Assembly: GCA_003996215.1 (NCBI GenBank)
Contig: QJPP01000311.1
Span: 496,001-560,000 of the forward strand
From: Jaltomata sinuosa
Lineage: Eukaryota > Streptophyta > Magnoliopsida > Solanales > Solanaceae
Direction of reading: 5' to 3'
Length of the DNA: 64,000 nucleotides
Under the pieces are notes generated by a model. It made no database searches, had not been told where the DNA came from, and was given only the letters and a program-made list of their open reading frames with translations. The position numbers and the translations under genes are program-made. This document shows, piece after piece, positions 36,212 to 47,327 of the stretch. Positions within the stretch are counted from its first letter, which is position 1; each line of letters opens with the position of its first letter.

Positions 36212-36562
36212 GAGAAAATTGAACAAAAGGTGTCAAATAAGTCTTGAAATTAAAAATGGTGACATTGACTTGGTCAAATGTCATTAAATAAAAAGTGAGT
36301 CTTATTAGAGTAATTAAAAACTTTGGAGTGTATATTAAAATTTTCATATTTTTAAAAAGAATCCCTCCCATTTCAAATTTCAAAATTTAAAATTTCTCCC
36401 TTCATTATCTTTTCAATCTTCCTTTCTATCTCTTTCTTTCTTTTTCTATACAGATTTCTTTGTCCCATCTTCTTCTTCTTCTTTTTTTTTTCTTTCTCTC
36501 TCCCTCCATCTTTTCTTCGCCGTTACCGTAGTCACTAAGATGTTTATCCTTTTTATCGTGTT

Positions 36563-37901
36563 TGATGTGACGCCATTTTACGTCACTTTCGACTCCTTTT
36601 TACTAAGAACAATCGTGCGTTTTCAAGCAACCATTGTTGTTTTTGATGTTTTTATGTTGTATTTGTAGGAAATGGAAACAAACACGGAAACGGACGGAAA
36701 TACGAGAAAAAGAGGATTCTGCCTAAGAGTGACGGCCTGAGTGACGGTCCGTCACACATGTGACGGTCCGTCACAGAGACCGTCGCGTGGAGGCAGCAAA
36801 GGAGGCGACACCACTGGTTAACAGTGACGGTCCAGGCGACGGTCCGTCACTGGCTTGACGGTCCGTCAGCCTGGCCGTCAAGTTAAGGCAGTAGCGTAAG
36901 CGGCTGCCCGCGTTTTGGGGATTCCTAGCCCGTTTTGGATTTGGTTTCTATTACTCCTATAAATACCCTATGATAGGTTTATTTTATTTATCATTCACCC
37001 ATTAGTTTAAAACACGTTTTTAGTTATTTTGGAGAGCAAACAACACGGTTCAGTTGTATTGAACTCGTGTTCTTGATTCGTTCGTGAGTTCTTGGTAATT
37101 CTTGTTCTTGGATATTGGAAGATTGATTGTTTCATTATATTGTAAGACTTTTCTTCCCTTTATTATGAATACAACTATTTTCTCTTCTTCTTCGAGCATG
37201 AGTAACTAAAACTCCCGCAACTAGGGTTGTGGGAGCCATGGCAAACGTAGCGATTTAGATTCCGGGTAGCGTTGGGTTCAATTTACATGTAGTCACGTTG
37301 TTAATCATACTTTATGTCACGTTTTCTAGTGGTTGCAAACATTAGAACATGCCTAGGTTTAATTTGCTTGAGTAAAGAGATTTAAAACCGGGAAAACTTG
37401 ATTAACAACAAGGATTCGAGACTACTAACTCTCGTCTAATGATTAATGCCGTAACTGGATTAATCTACTTGATGTTAGGATTGAATGCTAAAAAGCACAT
37501 CTTTTCGAGGTCGAGAGAATAGAAAAGGAAATTTGTTTATTTGGTCGAGAGACGTTTAGACGATATAATTGACGCAATCACATCGTGACACGCATATAGA
37601 AAGAACCCGGTTAAGCTTAGAATCGACATTGTTACAACGCCATGGTGAACACGTCCCTAGTTCATTCTCTCCTACTGATTATTTCTTTTACATTATTGTT
37701 GCTTTTGTTTACGATTTGTTCACAAAACCCCCCCCCCCTTTTTATTTATCGGAAACAATTGATCACTAGTCATCTACTTCACTAAAGTCTTAATCTTCAC
37801 CATATTCTCTGTGGGATTCGACCCCAACCTTTGTTTGGGTTCTTTACTTGACAACGATCGCTTACGCCTCGTTAATTTGAGGTGTAGTTTGAGCGTTATC
37901 A
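36563..37901 (+). repeat. 5' LTR
   Basis: 1339 bp. U3 carries a cluster of CpG-rich palindromes (four TGACGGTCCGTCA-type copies, 36735-36885). The TATA box TATAAATA is at 36958-36965. An 8-to-9-base C run lies near 37728. Confidence 0.95.
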
Positions 37902-37906
37902 AAAAG

Positions 37907-37924
37907 TGGCGCCGTTGCCGGGGA
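37907..37924 (+). other. Primer binding site, tRNA-Asp type
   Basis: TGGCGCCGTTGCCGGGGA begins five bases after the 5' LTR and is complementary to the 3' end of plant tRNA-Asp. It shows where minus-strand DNA synthesis would start. Confidence 0.9.
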
Positions 37925-38640
37925 ATACGGTTTTTGATTAAGTCTAGTGTGTTTATTTGACTAAGAGTCATTCTGGGGTGTCTTGATGAAGTCTGAGTAA
38001 TCAAGACACCCGCGTCGTGCCGCGACGTTAAATCAGGCGCTGTATGGGAGGCAACTCATAAATTGTTGTTGTATTATAGTCTAATTAATTTGTGGGGAAA
38101 CCTGTGAGTCACCACCGAGGGTTTTTTTTGCCGTGTTTCTTTTCTCTCCGGTGTGCTATCTAGTAGAACCGGCATATTTAGGTTGTTATTTTAAATTTTT
38201 GTTGTTTTTAGTGTCTATAGCAAGCATCATGGCGTTTTTCTTGTTTAAAAACGAGGCCCCTTTAAAAATTTTCTGGTTTTGTACTTATGTTGAAACGATT
38301 GACTGTCTGGATCCTTGAATGTCATTGTGTGGTTATGATTAGAATGAGTATGCTTAAGCTGAGCGGTTGTTTGATAGTTGGTAGCGATATAGTTTCTTGG
38401 TGCCAAGAGCGTGTGAGGTTATTGTTATAAATTCTTACTCTGTGCATGCATCTAGAACTTGCCCGGTCTATTTTGTTAAGTTTGAAGTTTGGTTGCTTAG
38501 GAAAGGATCACAGGCCTTTTTTGTGTGCAGTCCACTTAACCTAAAAGACCGTCCAAATATAAATAATCCCTTGATCCCTGTTGAGCCATAAATTGACCTT
38601 ATTCTTTCAATAACCTGTCACCATTCCCGTTTAACTTTGA

Positions 38641-38819
38641 ATCCCTATTTTGGCCCTGGTCCTTCCTTGGACATCGTGCACCTCAACGCAGGCAATCAAC
38701 CTAAGTTGAGGGTGGCTACTATAGAGGTAAACCCTGTTTTGGCCCTGGTCCTGCTATGGACATTGTGCACCTCAACGCAGGCAATCAGCTTAAGTTGAGG
38801 GTGGCTACTACAGAGGTGA
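38641..38819 (+). repeat. Tandem duplication inside the retrotransposon interior
   Basis: Two about 90-bp units (38641-38729, 38730-38819) each contain GGCCCTGGTCC, GTGCACCTCAACGCAGG and TAAGTTGAGGGTGG. The last word resembles the purine tract just before the 3' LTR (TTAAGTTGAGGGTGT, 39520-39534). Confidence 0.9.
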
Positions 38820-39534
38820 ATGATAAGAAAAAGAGGATGGACATGATTGGTTGTGAATAGAATGAAAAGTCCGGGTGTGTGCCTAAGAAAAGAAAAATAA
38901 AAAGAAGTGAAAAAGATCGAAAAAGTAATAAAAAGAATTGTCAAAATATAGAGGCCGCACCTGTAGCTAGAGAGAAGGGAATAAAGAGGTGAATAAGGAT
39001 GGGCAAAGTAACGTTATGTGGTAATAAGACGTCGGTAGTTCCAAGGAGGGCTTAGTCACTAACCCCTAAATGTATCCTACCTGCACCCGAAGCCTCATTA
39101 CAAGCCAAAACAAGTCCTGTAGTGATCCTGAGCGGCTTTCTGAAGAACTGAAATCGAATAGTAAGGGAAAGCCTATGGTATCGCATGTGCATTGTTTGAA
39201 GTCGTTTGTGAGTGTGAGCGTCTTACCTAGTCCCAAATCTTGTGTGTGGGATTTCTTTGTGGTGAGGGCACCAAGATGTCTGTATTGTCTATTGATTGTT
39301 AGGATAGCTGCACGTGTGAATGTAGAATGTTCTATCATATCGGAGTGACATGTTTGGATCCTTGCAAGTTAGTGTTTCATACATTTGTGTGCTACGAGGG
39401 AGCTTGATTTAATGGATTAAGATGTGGAATGACCATGAGTTGCTAGAGACACGAGTTCGTGTTCTTAGTTAAGTCGTCGTATTGTTTTATGTTATGTTGC
39501 TTGAGGACAAGCGAACGTTTTAAGTTGAGGGTGT

Positions 39535-40886
39535 TGATGTGACGCCATTTTACGTCACTTTCGACTCCTTTTTACTAAGAACAATCGTGCGTTTTCAAGC
39601 AACCATTGTTGTTTTTGATGTTTTTATGTTGTATTTGTAGGAAATGGAAACAACACGGAAACGGACGGAAATACGAGAAAAAGAGGATTCTGCCTAAGAG
39701 TGACGGCCTGAGTGACGGTCCGTCACACATGTGACGGTCCGTCACAGAGACCGTCGCGTGGAGGCAGCAAAGGAGGCGACACCACTGGTTAACAGTGACG
39801 GTCCAGGCGACGGTCCGTCACTGGCTTGACGGTCCGTCAGCCTGGCCGTCAAGTTAAGGCAGTAGCGTAAGCGGCTGCCCGCGTTTTGGGGATTCCTAGC
39901 CCGTTTTGGATTTGGTTTCTATTACTCCTATAAATACCCTATGATAGGTTTATTTTATTTATCATTCACCCATTAGTTTAAAACACGTTTTTAGTTATTT
40001 TGGAGAGCAAACAACACGGTTCAGTTGTATTGAACTCGTGTTCTTGATTCGTTCGTGAGTTCTTGGTAATTCTTGTTCTTGGATATTGGAAGATTGATTG
40101 TTTCATTATATTGTAAGACTTTTCTTCCCTTTATTATGAATACAACTATTTTCTCTTCTTCTTCGAGCATGAGTAACTAAAACTCCCGCAACTAGGGTTG
40201 TGGGAGCCATCGTGCAAACCACCGCCGATTTAGATTCCAGGTAGCGTGGGTCTCTAATGACATGTAGTTCACGTTGTTAATTATAACTTTATGTCAACGT
40301 TTTCTAGTGGTTGCAGAACATTAAGAACATGCCTAGGTTTAATTTGCTCTGAGGTAAGAGAAATTTAAAACCCGGAATAACTTGATCTAACAACAAGGAT
40401 TCGAGACTACTAACTCTCGTCTAATGATTAATGCCGTAACTGGATTAATCTACTTGATGTTAGGATTGAATGCTAAAAAGCACATCTTTTCGAGGTCGAG
40501 AGAATAGAAAAGGAAATTTGTTTATTTGGTCGAGAGACGTTTAGACGATATAATTGACGCAATCACATCGTGACACGCATATAGAAAGAACCCGGTTAAG
40601 CTTAGAATCGACATTGTTACAACGCCATGGTGAACACGTCCCTAGTTCATTCTCTCCTACTGATTATTTCTTTTACATTATTGTTGCTTTTGTTTACGAT
40701 TTGTTCACAAAACCCCCCCCCCCTTTTTATTTATCGGAAACAATTGATCACTAGTCATCTACTTCACTAAAGTCTTAATCTTCACCATATTCTCTGTGGG
40801 ATTCGACCCCAACCTTTGTTTGGGTTCTTTACTTGACAACGATCGCTTACGCCTCGTTAATTTGAGGTGTAGTTTGAGCGTTATCA
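39535..40886 (+). repeat. 3' LTR
   Basis: 1352 bp. Preceded by the purine-rich TTAAGTTGAGGGTGT (39520-39534), the likely plus-strand primer. It differs from the 5' LTR mainly in a patch at about 40205-40400 with many single-base insertions. Confidence 0.95.
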
Positions 40887-41012
40887 GTGTTCTTTTTCTT
40901 CTTTTTCTCTTTTTTATTTTTATTTTAATGGACTGTTTTATTTTGATTTGAAAACTTTGAAAAGAAAATTTTAATTTTTTTAAGTCACTAGAAAAATTCT
41001 TTAGAAAATTAA

Positions 41013-41221
41013 GCAACTACGACAGTTGCTGTAACAACTACGATAGTTGTTGTAGCAACTACAACAGTTAATACAACAACTACGATAGTTGCTGCAACAA
41101 CTACAGTAATTGCTGTAGCAACTATCGTAGTTACTATAGCAACTTCAAAAGTTGCTACAACAACTACCATAACTGCTATAGCAACTTCGACAATTGCTAT
41201 AGCAACTACCATAGTTGCTTA
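41013..41221. repeat. 21-bp minisatellite, about ten units
   Basis: Units such as CAACTACGATAGTTGTTGTAG repeat head to tail at exactly 21 bases. Each unit is nearly palindromic (CAACTAC...GTAGTTG). Because 21 is divisible by three, long stop-free frames appear on both strands encoding Val/Ala/Thr strings; I do not regard them as genes. Confidence 0.9.
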
Positions 41222-41574
41222 ATTATCTGGCAGAAAATGAGTTGGAGGATGAGCCGGTGAAGAAGATAGTGGTTGTGGCGGAGAAGGTGGTAGCGCTAGT
41301 GGTAACGACGATGGAAGAGGTGGTAGTTGTTGTAGCAGTGGTAGTGGTGGTGGTAGTAGCGGAGGAGAAGGTGGAGGTGGTGGCGGCAGCAACAGAAGGG
41401 ATGGAGGGAGGGGGGGGGGGGAGTAGGGCCTTTGTGCAAATAATAAAACTTGAGAGTTTTAAAATTAGTGTCATTAACACTAATCTTAAAATTATCACCT
41501 CTACTCAATAATTAAGACTTGTGTCACTCTTTCTTAATTTTGAAACTTTTATGTCACTCTTAATTCAAAATCTC
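41222..41574. other. GGT-rich tract and right arm of the MULE-type element
   Basis: 41260-41420 is rich in GGTGGT/GTAGTGG and ends in a G run at 41409-41421. Opposite-strand frames encode Thr/Pro strings. No start context or homology supports a gene. Confidence 0.5.
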
Positions 41575-42362
41575 GAGCAACTTGCAATTGGGTCGTCACA
41601 ACATGGTTCATAACACAATATACATATATGGAACGCATGATACTCTAAAACTAGCTAGTTATTTTAAAGATTTAATAATATACAAGATTTAATAATTACA
41701 ATTAATAAGAATAATTATTGTAAGGATATATACGAGTATATGTTATACAATGTCCAAGTTAAAACCCTAGGTTCAGTCCCTTTAATTTTTAGAATTTGTG
41801 GTTAGTCTAGATTGTTCATGATGTTTCACATCCATTAATACTACTAATAATAAATCATATTTAAAATTTGTCAGATCAAATTAATTACCTTCAGTTATAA
41901 AATTCCAAACTTGAGGAGATAAAACCCTTGACAAATATCTAACGATTTCCAAATATAATGCTAATGTTTAGGAGTAGTTAATCGACTTTAATTAATCACG
42001 TTAAAAGCTAATTACATTTGGTAGTAGTGAAGGAAAAAGTCTTGCTTTTTTAAAAGATGGAATTGATTTCTCCTATAATATATTCAAATTAATTCCAATC
42101 ACCTAATTAACTACACATTAACAAAATGAATATTCAGCATATTGTATTCCTAAATACAATAAGAATAGGAAAAGACAAGGCACGCACCCAAATAGCTATC
42201 TTTAATATTTTTTACACTTTAATAAATTTAATATAAATAAAGAAAAAATACTAGTAACTTGGACTCTCAATTTAATCTACTTAGGATTATCACCTGACAA
42301 TTGTTTGAACTCATTCCCGAATTGAAAAAGAGTTAGCAAATTCATTCCCAAATAGAATAACA
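41575..42362 (+). repeat. Duplicated kinase-promoter block, copy B, second part
   Basis: Continues copy A from GAGCAACTTGCAATTGGG to CAAATAGAATAACAT, corresponding to about 10950-11515. The homology stops just before the TATA region, so no kinase follows. Confidence 0.85.
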
Positions 42363-42877
42363 TTATCCGACACTGTGAAATGAATAGTTATGAATTCAAA
42401 GGGTAACAACAAATTATTGATACGTGGATATTTCAGTCATAGTAAGAGATATACTAGTACTGGATGTCATAGAATAGAGGGTTGAACTCTAATACTCTTA
42501 ATGAGGTTCAGTTCAAGGAACAAGTGTCTCAAATATAACAAAGACACTAAAAGAACACCTATATGAACATAGAAGTGGTGCCGTTTTGATTGAGAGTTGG
42601 AGTTGCTCTCATAGATATTCATGAATTTTGGATAGCCCATGGCCATAAAAGTGCTAAGCATATTTGAGTGGAAAGCAGGAATATAAATGTTTATGTGTGT
42701 ACTGCCACCGATGTTATCATAAAGAATAACACGTTCAAGGCTATTATGCTACGTGAAATTTTGATTTCGTCTTGTGACATTATACTAAGGTGATGTTCAA
42801 ATCAAAAGATACATTACTCTATGCGTGAACATAATTTGATCTTTGTGTCCTAATTTATATTTAAACAAGTGAGGGAT
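42363..42877. other. Unassigned sequence upstream of an LTR
   Basis: Non-array sequence that ends in AAACAAGTGAGGGAT, a purine-rich tract like the one preceding copia 3' LTRs. It may be the last part of a decayed retrotransposon interior, but no coding motif is visible. Confidence 0.35.
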
Positions 42878-43363
42878 TGTTGAATTTTTATTTAAAATAA
42901 ATTAATAATAAGTATTTTAAATAAAATGGTGTGTCCTTTCAGAGGTGTCTTTTAAATGAAAGGATGTGTCTTTTCATATTTTGGTTACCACCAATTCTAT
43001 TTAAGTCCAACTTCCTGTTATTTTTAATATAACTTTTTGAGAAAACTTTACAAAGTATCTCTCTATACAATATTCCTTAAAAAAATCTTTTCTTCTCCAA
43101 AAAGATCAACTTTTTGTTTTCCAGAAGAATTTCTTCACTATTTGCTTAGTGCAGAATTTAATAGGCTTGTCATATCCACTAAAACTATTTGCATATAATC
43201 CCATAACAATCTCGCGAGGAGAGGGAGTAAATATCATTTTTAGAAAAGCGTTTCGCACGTGTTTTAAGCCTCCAATCTTGTGTTCGTTGTTCATATTTTC
43301 AAACCTTCATCTTTATGTTCTTCTTCATATAATTTTTGTGTTCTTGGAATATATTTTCCAACA
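42878..43363 (+). mobile_element. Probable copia-type 3' LTR remnant
   Basis: Begins TGTTGAATTTTTATTT right after a purine tract and ends TATTTTCCAACA, giving inverted TGTTG/CAACA ends, 486 bp. CTATTTAAG near 42996 may serve as a TATA box. No 5' partner is seen in the window. Confidence 0.45.
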
Positions 43364-44323
43364 CTATATTATTTCGTGTTCAATATTTTACGCGATCCAA
43401 TAATATCAACTGAATCAGTCTTATTTATCACTCCCAGCCCATAGACCCTTATGGAGTCATCATGGTTTCTCCTTTAATTTGTATTTCTTGGATTGAATAA
43501 CTTTGCGAAATTCTGTAATATCCTTACCTACTCTAGTACTCTTTCTACTAACTGGTTAGTTACTCATTAAGGGATTTTTTAAGAGAGAAATAAAAGTTAC
43601 TATTTCTTAATCCATATAAAGTAGTAGTAATTGAAACTGAATGAATTAATAGACATTTTTGATGGCTTGGTACAGAATAAAAAGTGTATTTAATAGGCAT
43701 TTTTGATGGTTTGGTACAGAATAAAAAGTGTTTTTAATAGACTAGGCGTAGAGAAATGAAATTCCCTGTTTAAACAAACAATATCTCAATTATCACGTTA
43801 ATTACTATGCTCGAATATAATACTATGGTCGATTAATGCTCCCCCTCTCCGTTTTTGTTTTTCTCGCTATCAGCGTAAGCTAAGAGTTTCTCTTCTATCT
43901 GCTTTATACAATATAATCATATTTATAGCTAGCCACTATAACAATACCAAAAATTGGATTAAATGATCAATACATTCATTTGTTTCAAAAACATTGACTT
44001 CACTAATTTCATCTCGACACAAGACTTGATGTCGTTGGGTCTTTGCAACAATTTAAGATAAGAACGCTATTAGTGAAAATAAAAATCTATATAATTAATA
44101 CATATATAAATCATTTTTATAACTATGGCCTTAAATGTTAATTATTGGTTCTTGATACAAGATTTATATAATCGTATTTATATATAGCTATAAATCCATT
44201 CCTTAGTCTCAAATACAATAACTTTAATAATTTCATTTTAAAGCAAGACCTCATGATACCGTTGGTTCAATGGTTTTTTGGAATATTTTACTATTTTGGA
44301 AAAAATTAACGATAAACATAGTA
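43364..44323. repeat. Array flank sequence
   Basis: 43744-43835 matches 16918-17010. 43918-44060 matches 54545-54690 (TAGCCACTATAACAATACC, then CATCTCGACACAAGACTTGA). It belongs to the sequence downstream of the minus-strand kinase copies. No gene seen. Confidence 0.6.
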
Positions 44324-44578
44324 CTTCGTCTGTTTCAATCCGTTTGTCTGATTTTGACTTGACACATAGTTGAAGAAAGTAAAGATCAGACTTTTGAATC
44401 ATGTGGTCTTAAACTAAAAATATAAAGAACATACCAAAATATTCTTTAATATTGCGGTGTTAAATATGATAGGTGAAAAAGTAGAATTAAAGAGTTGCCA
44501 AAAAAAGAAATAAGAAATTCTTTTAAAAATAAATTAAAAAGAAAAGTACGTATGACAAACAAATTGAAAGGGAAAGAG
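44324..44578. mobile_element. Stowaway-type MITE
   Basis: 255 bp between TA (44322-44323) and TA (44579-44580). Ends are CTTCGTCTGTTTCAATCC and (inward) CTCTTTCCCTTTCAATTTG. The sister locus at 54900-54955 keeps only part of it. Confidence 0.75.
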
Positions 44579-44612
44579 TAATGTTTTAACTCAAAACTGT
44601 ACTAAGAAACAA

Positions 44613-45091
44613 GAGTTAATTCCCTAAATTATCACCCAAGTTTTGGGAATTGCCTTCAAATATCACTTTTATTTCATTTAGGACAATATCACTCAACTAT
44701 CACTATTTTCCTCAAAAAATACTAAACGCCTCAAAAGTCTCCTTCTATCTTAATTGGCATGCCATGTCATTATTTATTAAAACTCATTTCTTAAAAATAA
44801 TAGACTTATTAACTCATCAAACTCATTTAACTAAAATTATAATTTTAACAATATTATAACTTAGAGGAACATGTCTTTTAATTTCAAGTAAAATTTGAAT
44901 AGAATTGAGAAATTTATAATTGGATTCAAAATCTTAAATATAATCTAATTAAAAATGCCTTTTTTTAATGACAATTCAATCCTTTTCTAGCAGTAGTTAA
45001 AGTTAACAAATTAAAGGTATAAAAATCGTTCAATATTTAAAGTATATTTTGGTCAATCAACATTTATATTCATGCCTTTTATAATAATAAT

Positions 45092-45134
<43 letters not shown>

Positions 45135-46034
45135 TGTGTAATTGTATGGTACAGTAAAATATAATATAATAACGATAAAAGAATAAAAATGGAGAGATTA
45201 AATTGCAAATAAAAGTTAAATAATAAGTTTCTCTTTTTTACAAATTTTTGTCTATATCAACCTTACAGATTATTTGAATATTTTTATGAAAAATTACTTG
45301 CTTAAAATCCCCATTTAACTTACTTAGGGATTTTAGTAATCCCCAGGTAATAATTACCTACAAATTTTTCATTGAATTTTGTTTGTTTGAAAAATCCGCG
45401 GAAAATTAGGTTATTTGTGAACTTTCTTTTGTATAATCCCCAAATTAATTTTCATGTAATTATATATATATGAATTTGATTAAATGAGTTTGATGAGTTA
45501 AATATTTTTTTAAAAAAATAATGGTTTGATGACATGGCATGTCAATTAGAAGAGAAGGAAACTTTTGAGCTATTTAATAGTTTTTGACAAAAATGGTGAT
45601 AGTTGAGTGATATTATTATCTTTTAAAAAAAATAAAAGTAATTTGTGTAGGCAATTCTCAAAATATGAATGACTATTTAGGAAAATAACTCTAGAAAAAA
45701 ATATAAAGTTTAAATACCGGAAATGATTCCTAAGCATGAAAATTCCTTCTTAATAAACTAATGTAATTTTTTTGTAAAATAAATAAATATATATAAGATT
45801 ACAACTTTGGTTAAATGAGTTTGATGAGTTAAATAGGTCTATTACTTCTTAAGAGATAAGCTTTATTGAATAATGACATGACATGCCAACTAGGATAGAA
45901 GGAGGCTTTTGAGGTGTTTAATATTTTTTGAGGAAAATAGTGATAGTTAAGTTATATTTTGATCCTAAATGAAACAAAAGTGATATTTGACGGTAATTCT
46001 CAAAACTTGGGTGATAATTTAAGGAATTAACTCC
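44613..46034. mobile_element. MULE-type foldback element 5
   Basis: 1422 bp with about 235-bp inverted arms (left GAGTTAATTCCCTAAATT, right inward GGAGTTAATTCCTTAAATT). Perfect 9-bp duplication AAGAAACAA (44604-44612, 46035-46043). An extra copy of the right arm sits at 45460-45695. The paralogous site at about 54984-54995 has a single AAGAAACAA and no insert. Confidence 0.9.
45081..45130. repeat. (ATA)n then (TA)n microsatellite
   Basis: ATAATAATAATA passes into about 17 TA units, inside MULE-type element 5. Confidence 0.95.
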
Positions 46035-46412
46035 AAGAAACAATAGAGACAATCTACTGCGTATACGTAATGTAGTGGAGACAAAACACATTCCTTTTAG
46101 CTCAATAATAACATACTTAAATGAAAATCTTCATTAAGAGATAAATATCATATAATTAACATATGTGTAAATCTTTTTAGATTAAGAATTAAAAGAGCTG
46201 GACCTGAACATACATCTTGGTCACTGGTTGCCTATGTACCACATGTAAGTCCTATAGGGATCAAGCTCCACATGTACGTATTTCATTTACATCAAATTTA
46301 AGTCATCAGCTGCATATATTTTAACGTGCACAATTTCAAGCTGTTGGTCTTGATCGCTTGAGTAGTTGAGCTACATCATATATGTAAGTCTTTGAAATTC
46401 AAATATAGTACC
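46035..46412 (-). repeat. Kinase 3' flank, copy 3
   Basis: Matches 54985-55385 downstream of the intact kinase (GTAGTGGAGACAAAACACATTCC begins both) and, inverted, the 3' flank of copy 1. Confidence 0.7.
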
Positions 46413-47327
46413 TCAGCAACTAATTGTTGAGAACAAGTGCTCAGTAGAAAGCAATGTTTTGGGGCCTGCATGCCCAAAAGGCCCATCGTCCATCTTCTTA
46501 TAAACATTGCTCTTGATGAATTGATGATTAAGTAGCATCTCAGCATTCCATCTCCAATTATGATCCCTCTCCAAACACTTTCTCAGCATCATTAGATATA
46601 TTATCCGATATCTTCGGTTCTTCATCTGCAATCTTTAACTCTAATTCCACTCTAGTTTTACAGTTCAACCATAGCCGCCTCCCCGTGATCATCTCAACCA
46701 CTGTGCATCCAAATGCCCAAATATCAACCGCTTTACCATAAATCCCACATGTTACAGGTTCCGGCGATGCGTATAGCAGAGTACCTCTACGGTGACGATG
46801 CTTCTTCGAGTCGGATGATCTACCCCAACATGTGTGTGTTTCATCTCATCTCAACGATACCCCAAAATCAGCCAACTTTACATCCACAATATAGTGTTGT
46901 CCGCGAGGAAAAACAAGTATATTCTCCGGTTTCAAATCGCAGTGGATAAACCCTTTACGATGAACATGATAAATCCCAGCTAATAGCTGAAAAGCATAGT
47001 ATGCATCCTCTGATTCTCCGAGCATCGTCGTCGGACTTTGAATTAAATCATGCAAAGTCCCACTGGCAGCATACTCGAGCAAGAGGTTATAAGTGTGTTT
47101 TCCGTCTTCCACGCTTACATCTTCTCCGAAGCACTTAACTACGTACTCCGACCCCCTCAACGCATGCAATATTTGTCCTTCTGCTCAGAGAGAAGACGAA
47201 CGACCAACTTCCGCGAATTTCACAGCTGCAAATAATGTAAACGGCGAATAATATTCCATTAACGGCATTGCAAGAGACACCATACCATAAGAACCAGCGC
47301 CCAACACCTTAAGTTTTTTCCAATACA
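46413..47327 (-). pseudogene. MAPKKK-like protein kinase pseudogene, copy 3
   Basis: Nearly full-length relative of the intact kinase at 55390-56388, starting MYWKKLKVLGAGSYGMV and keeping AAVK, HCDLKPEN and DFGVS. Three lesions inactivate it: TGA at 47185-47187 (intact gene has an Arg codon there), TGA at 46846-46848 directly after FGVSLR (intact gene has Ser), and a roughly 13-base deletion near 46583 that shifts the frame before the C-terminal lobe end. The longest remaining open piece (47169-46846) encodes only part of the catalytic core. TATA box and promoter are intact, so a transcript could be made and might act through RNA rather than protein, which is speculation. Confidence 0.9.

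Larger units (their letters stand above)
36563..40886 (+). mobile_element. Complete non-autonomous LTR retrotransposon (Ty3-gypsy-like primer site)
   Basis: The 5' LTR 36563-37901 and 3' LTR 39535-40886 both run TGATGTGACG...GCGTTATCA. A perfect 5-bp duplication GTGTT (36558-36562, 40887-40891) flanks the element. The primer site at 37907-37924 matches the 3' end of plant tRNA-Asp. The 1.6-kb interior has no gag, protease, reverse transcriptase or integrase, so it depends on proteins from elsewhere. LTR identity is near complete outside one patch (about 40205-40400), implying recent insertion. Confidence 0.95.
36212..41574. mobile_element. MULE-type foldback element 4, carrying an LTR retrotransposon
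   Basis: Perfect 9-bp duplication GAGCAACTT (36203-36211 and 41575-41583). Inverted ends are GAGAAAATTGAACAAAAGG and (inward) GAGATTTTGAATTAAGAG, with diverged similarity for about 100 bp. Without the nested retrotransposon its own length is about 1034 bp. Its interior holds a CTTCTT tract (36470), a 21-bp minisatellite (41013-41221) and a GGT-rich stretch (41260-41420). No transposase. Confidence 0.85.

Noticed and set aside
36735..36885. Repeated TGACGGTCCGTCA units resembling a CRISPR-like array
   Set aside because: Spacing is irregular, the repeats are palindromes within an LTR, and the genome is a plant.
37569..37769. 66-residue ORF present identically at 40554-40754
   Set aside because: The identity only reflects the two LTR copies. 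It is not a conserved gene.
37907..37924. tRNA-Asp-like sequence
   Set aside because: Only the 18 bases complementary to the tRNA 3' end are present. It is the primer binding site, not a tRNA gene.
41009..41511. Overlapping ORFs on both strands encoding Val/Ala/Thr and Thr/Pro strings
   Set aside because: They come from the 21-bp minisatellite and GGT-rich tract, whose periods avoid stop codons. There is no homology or gene context.
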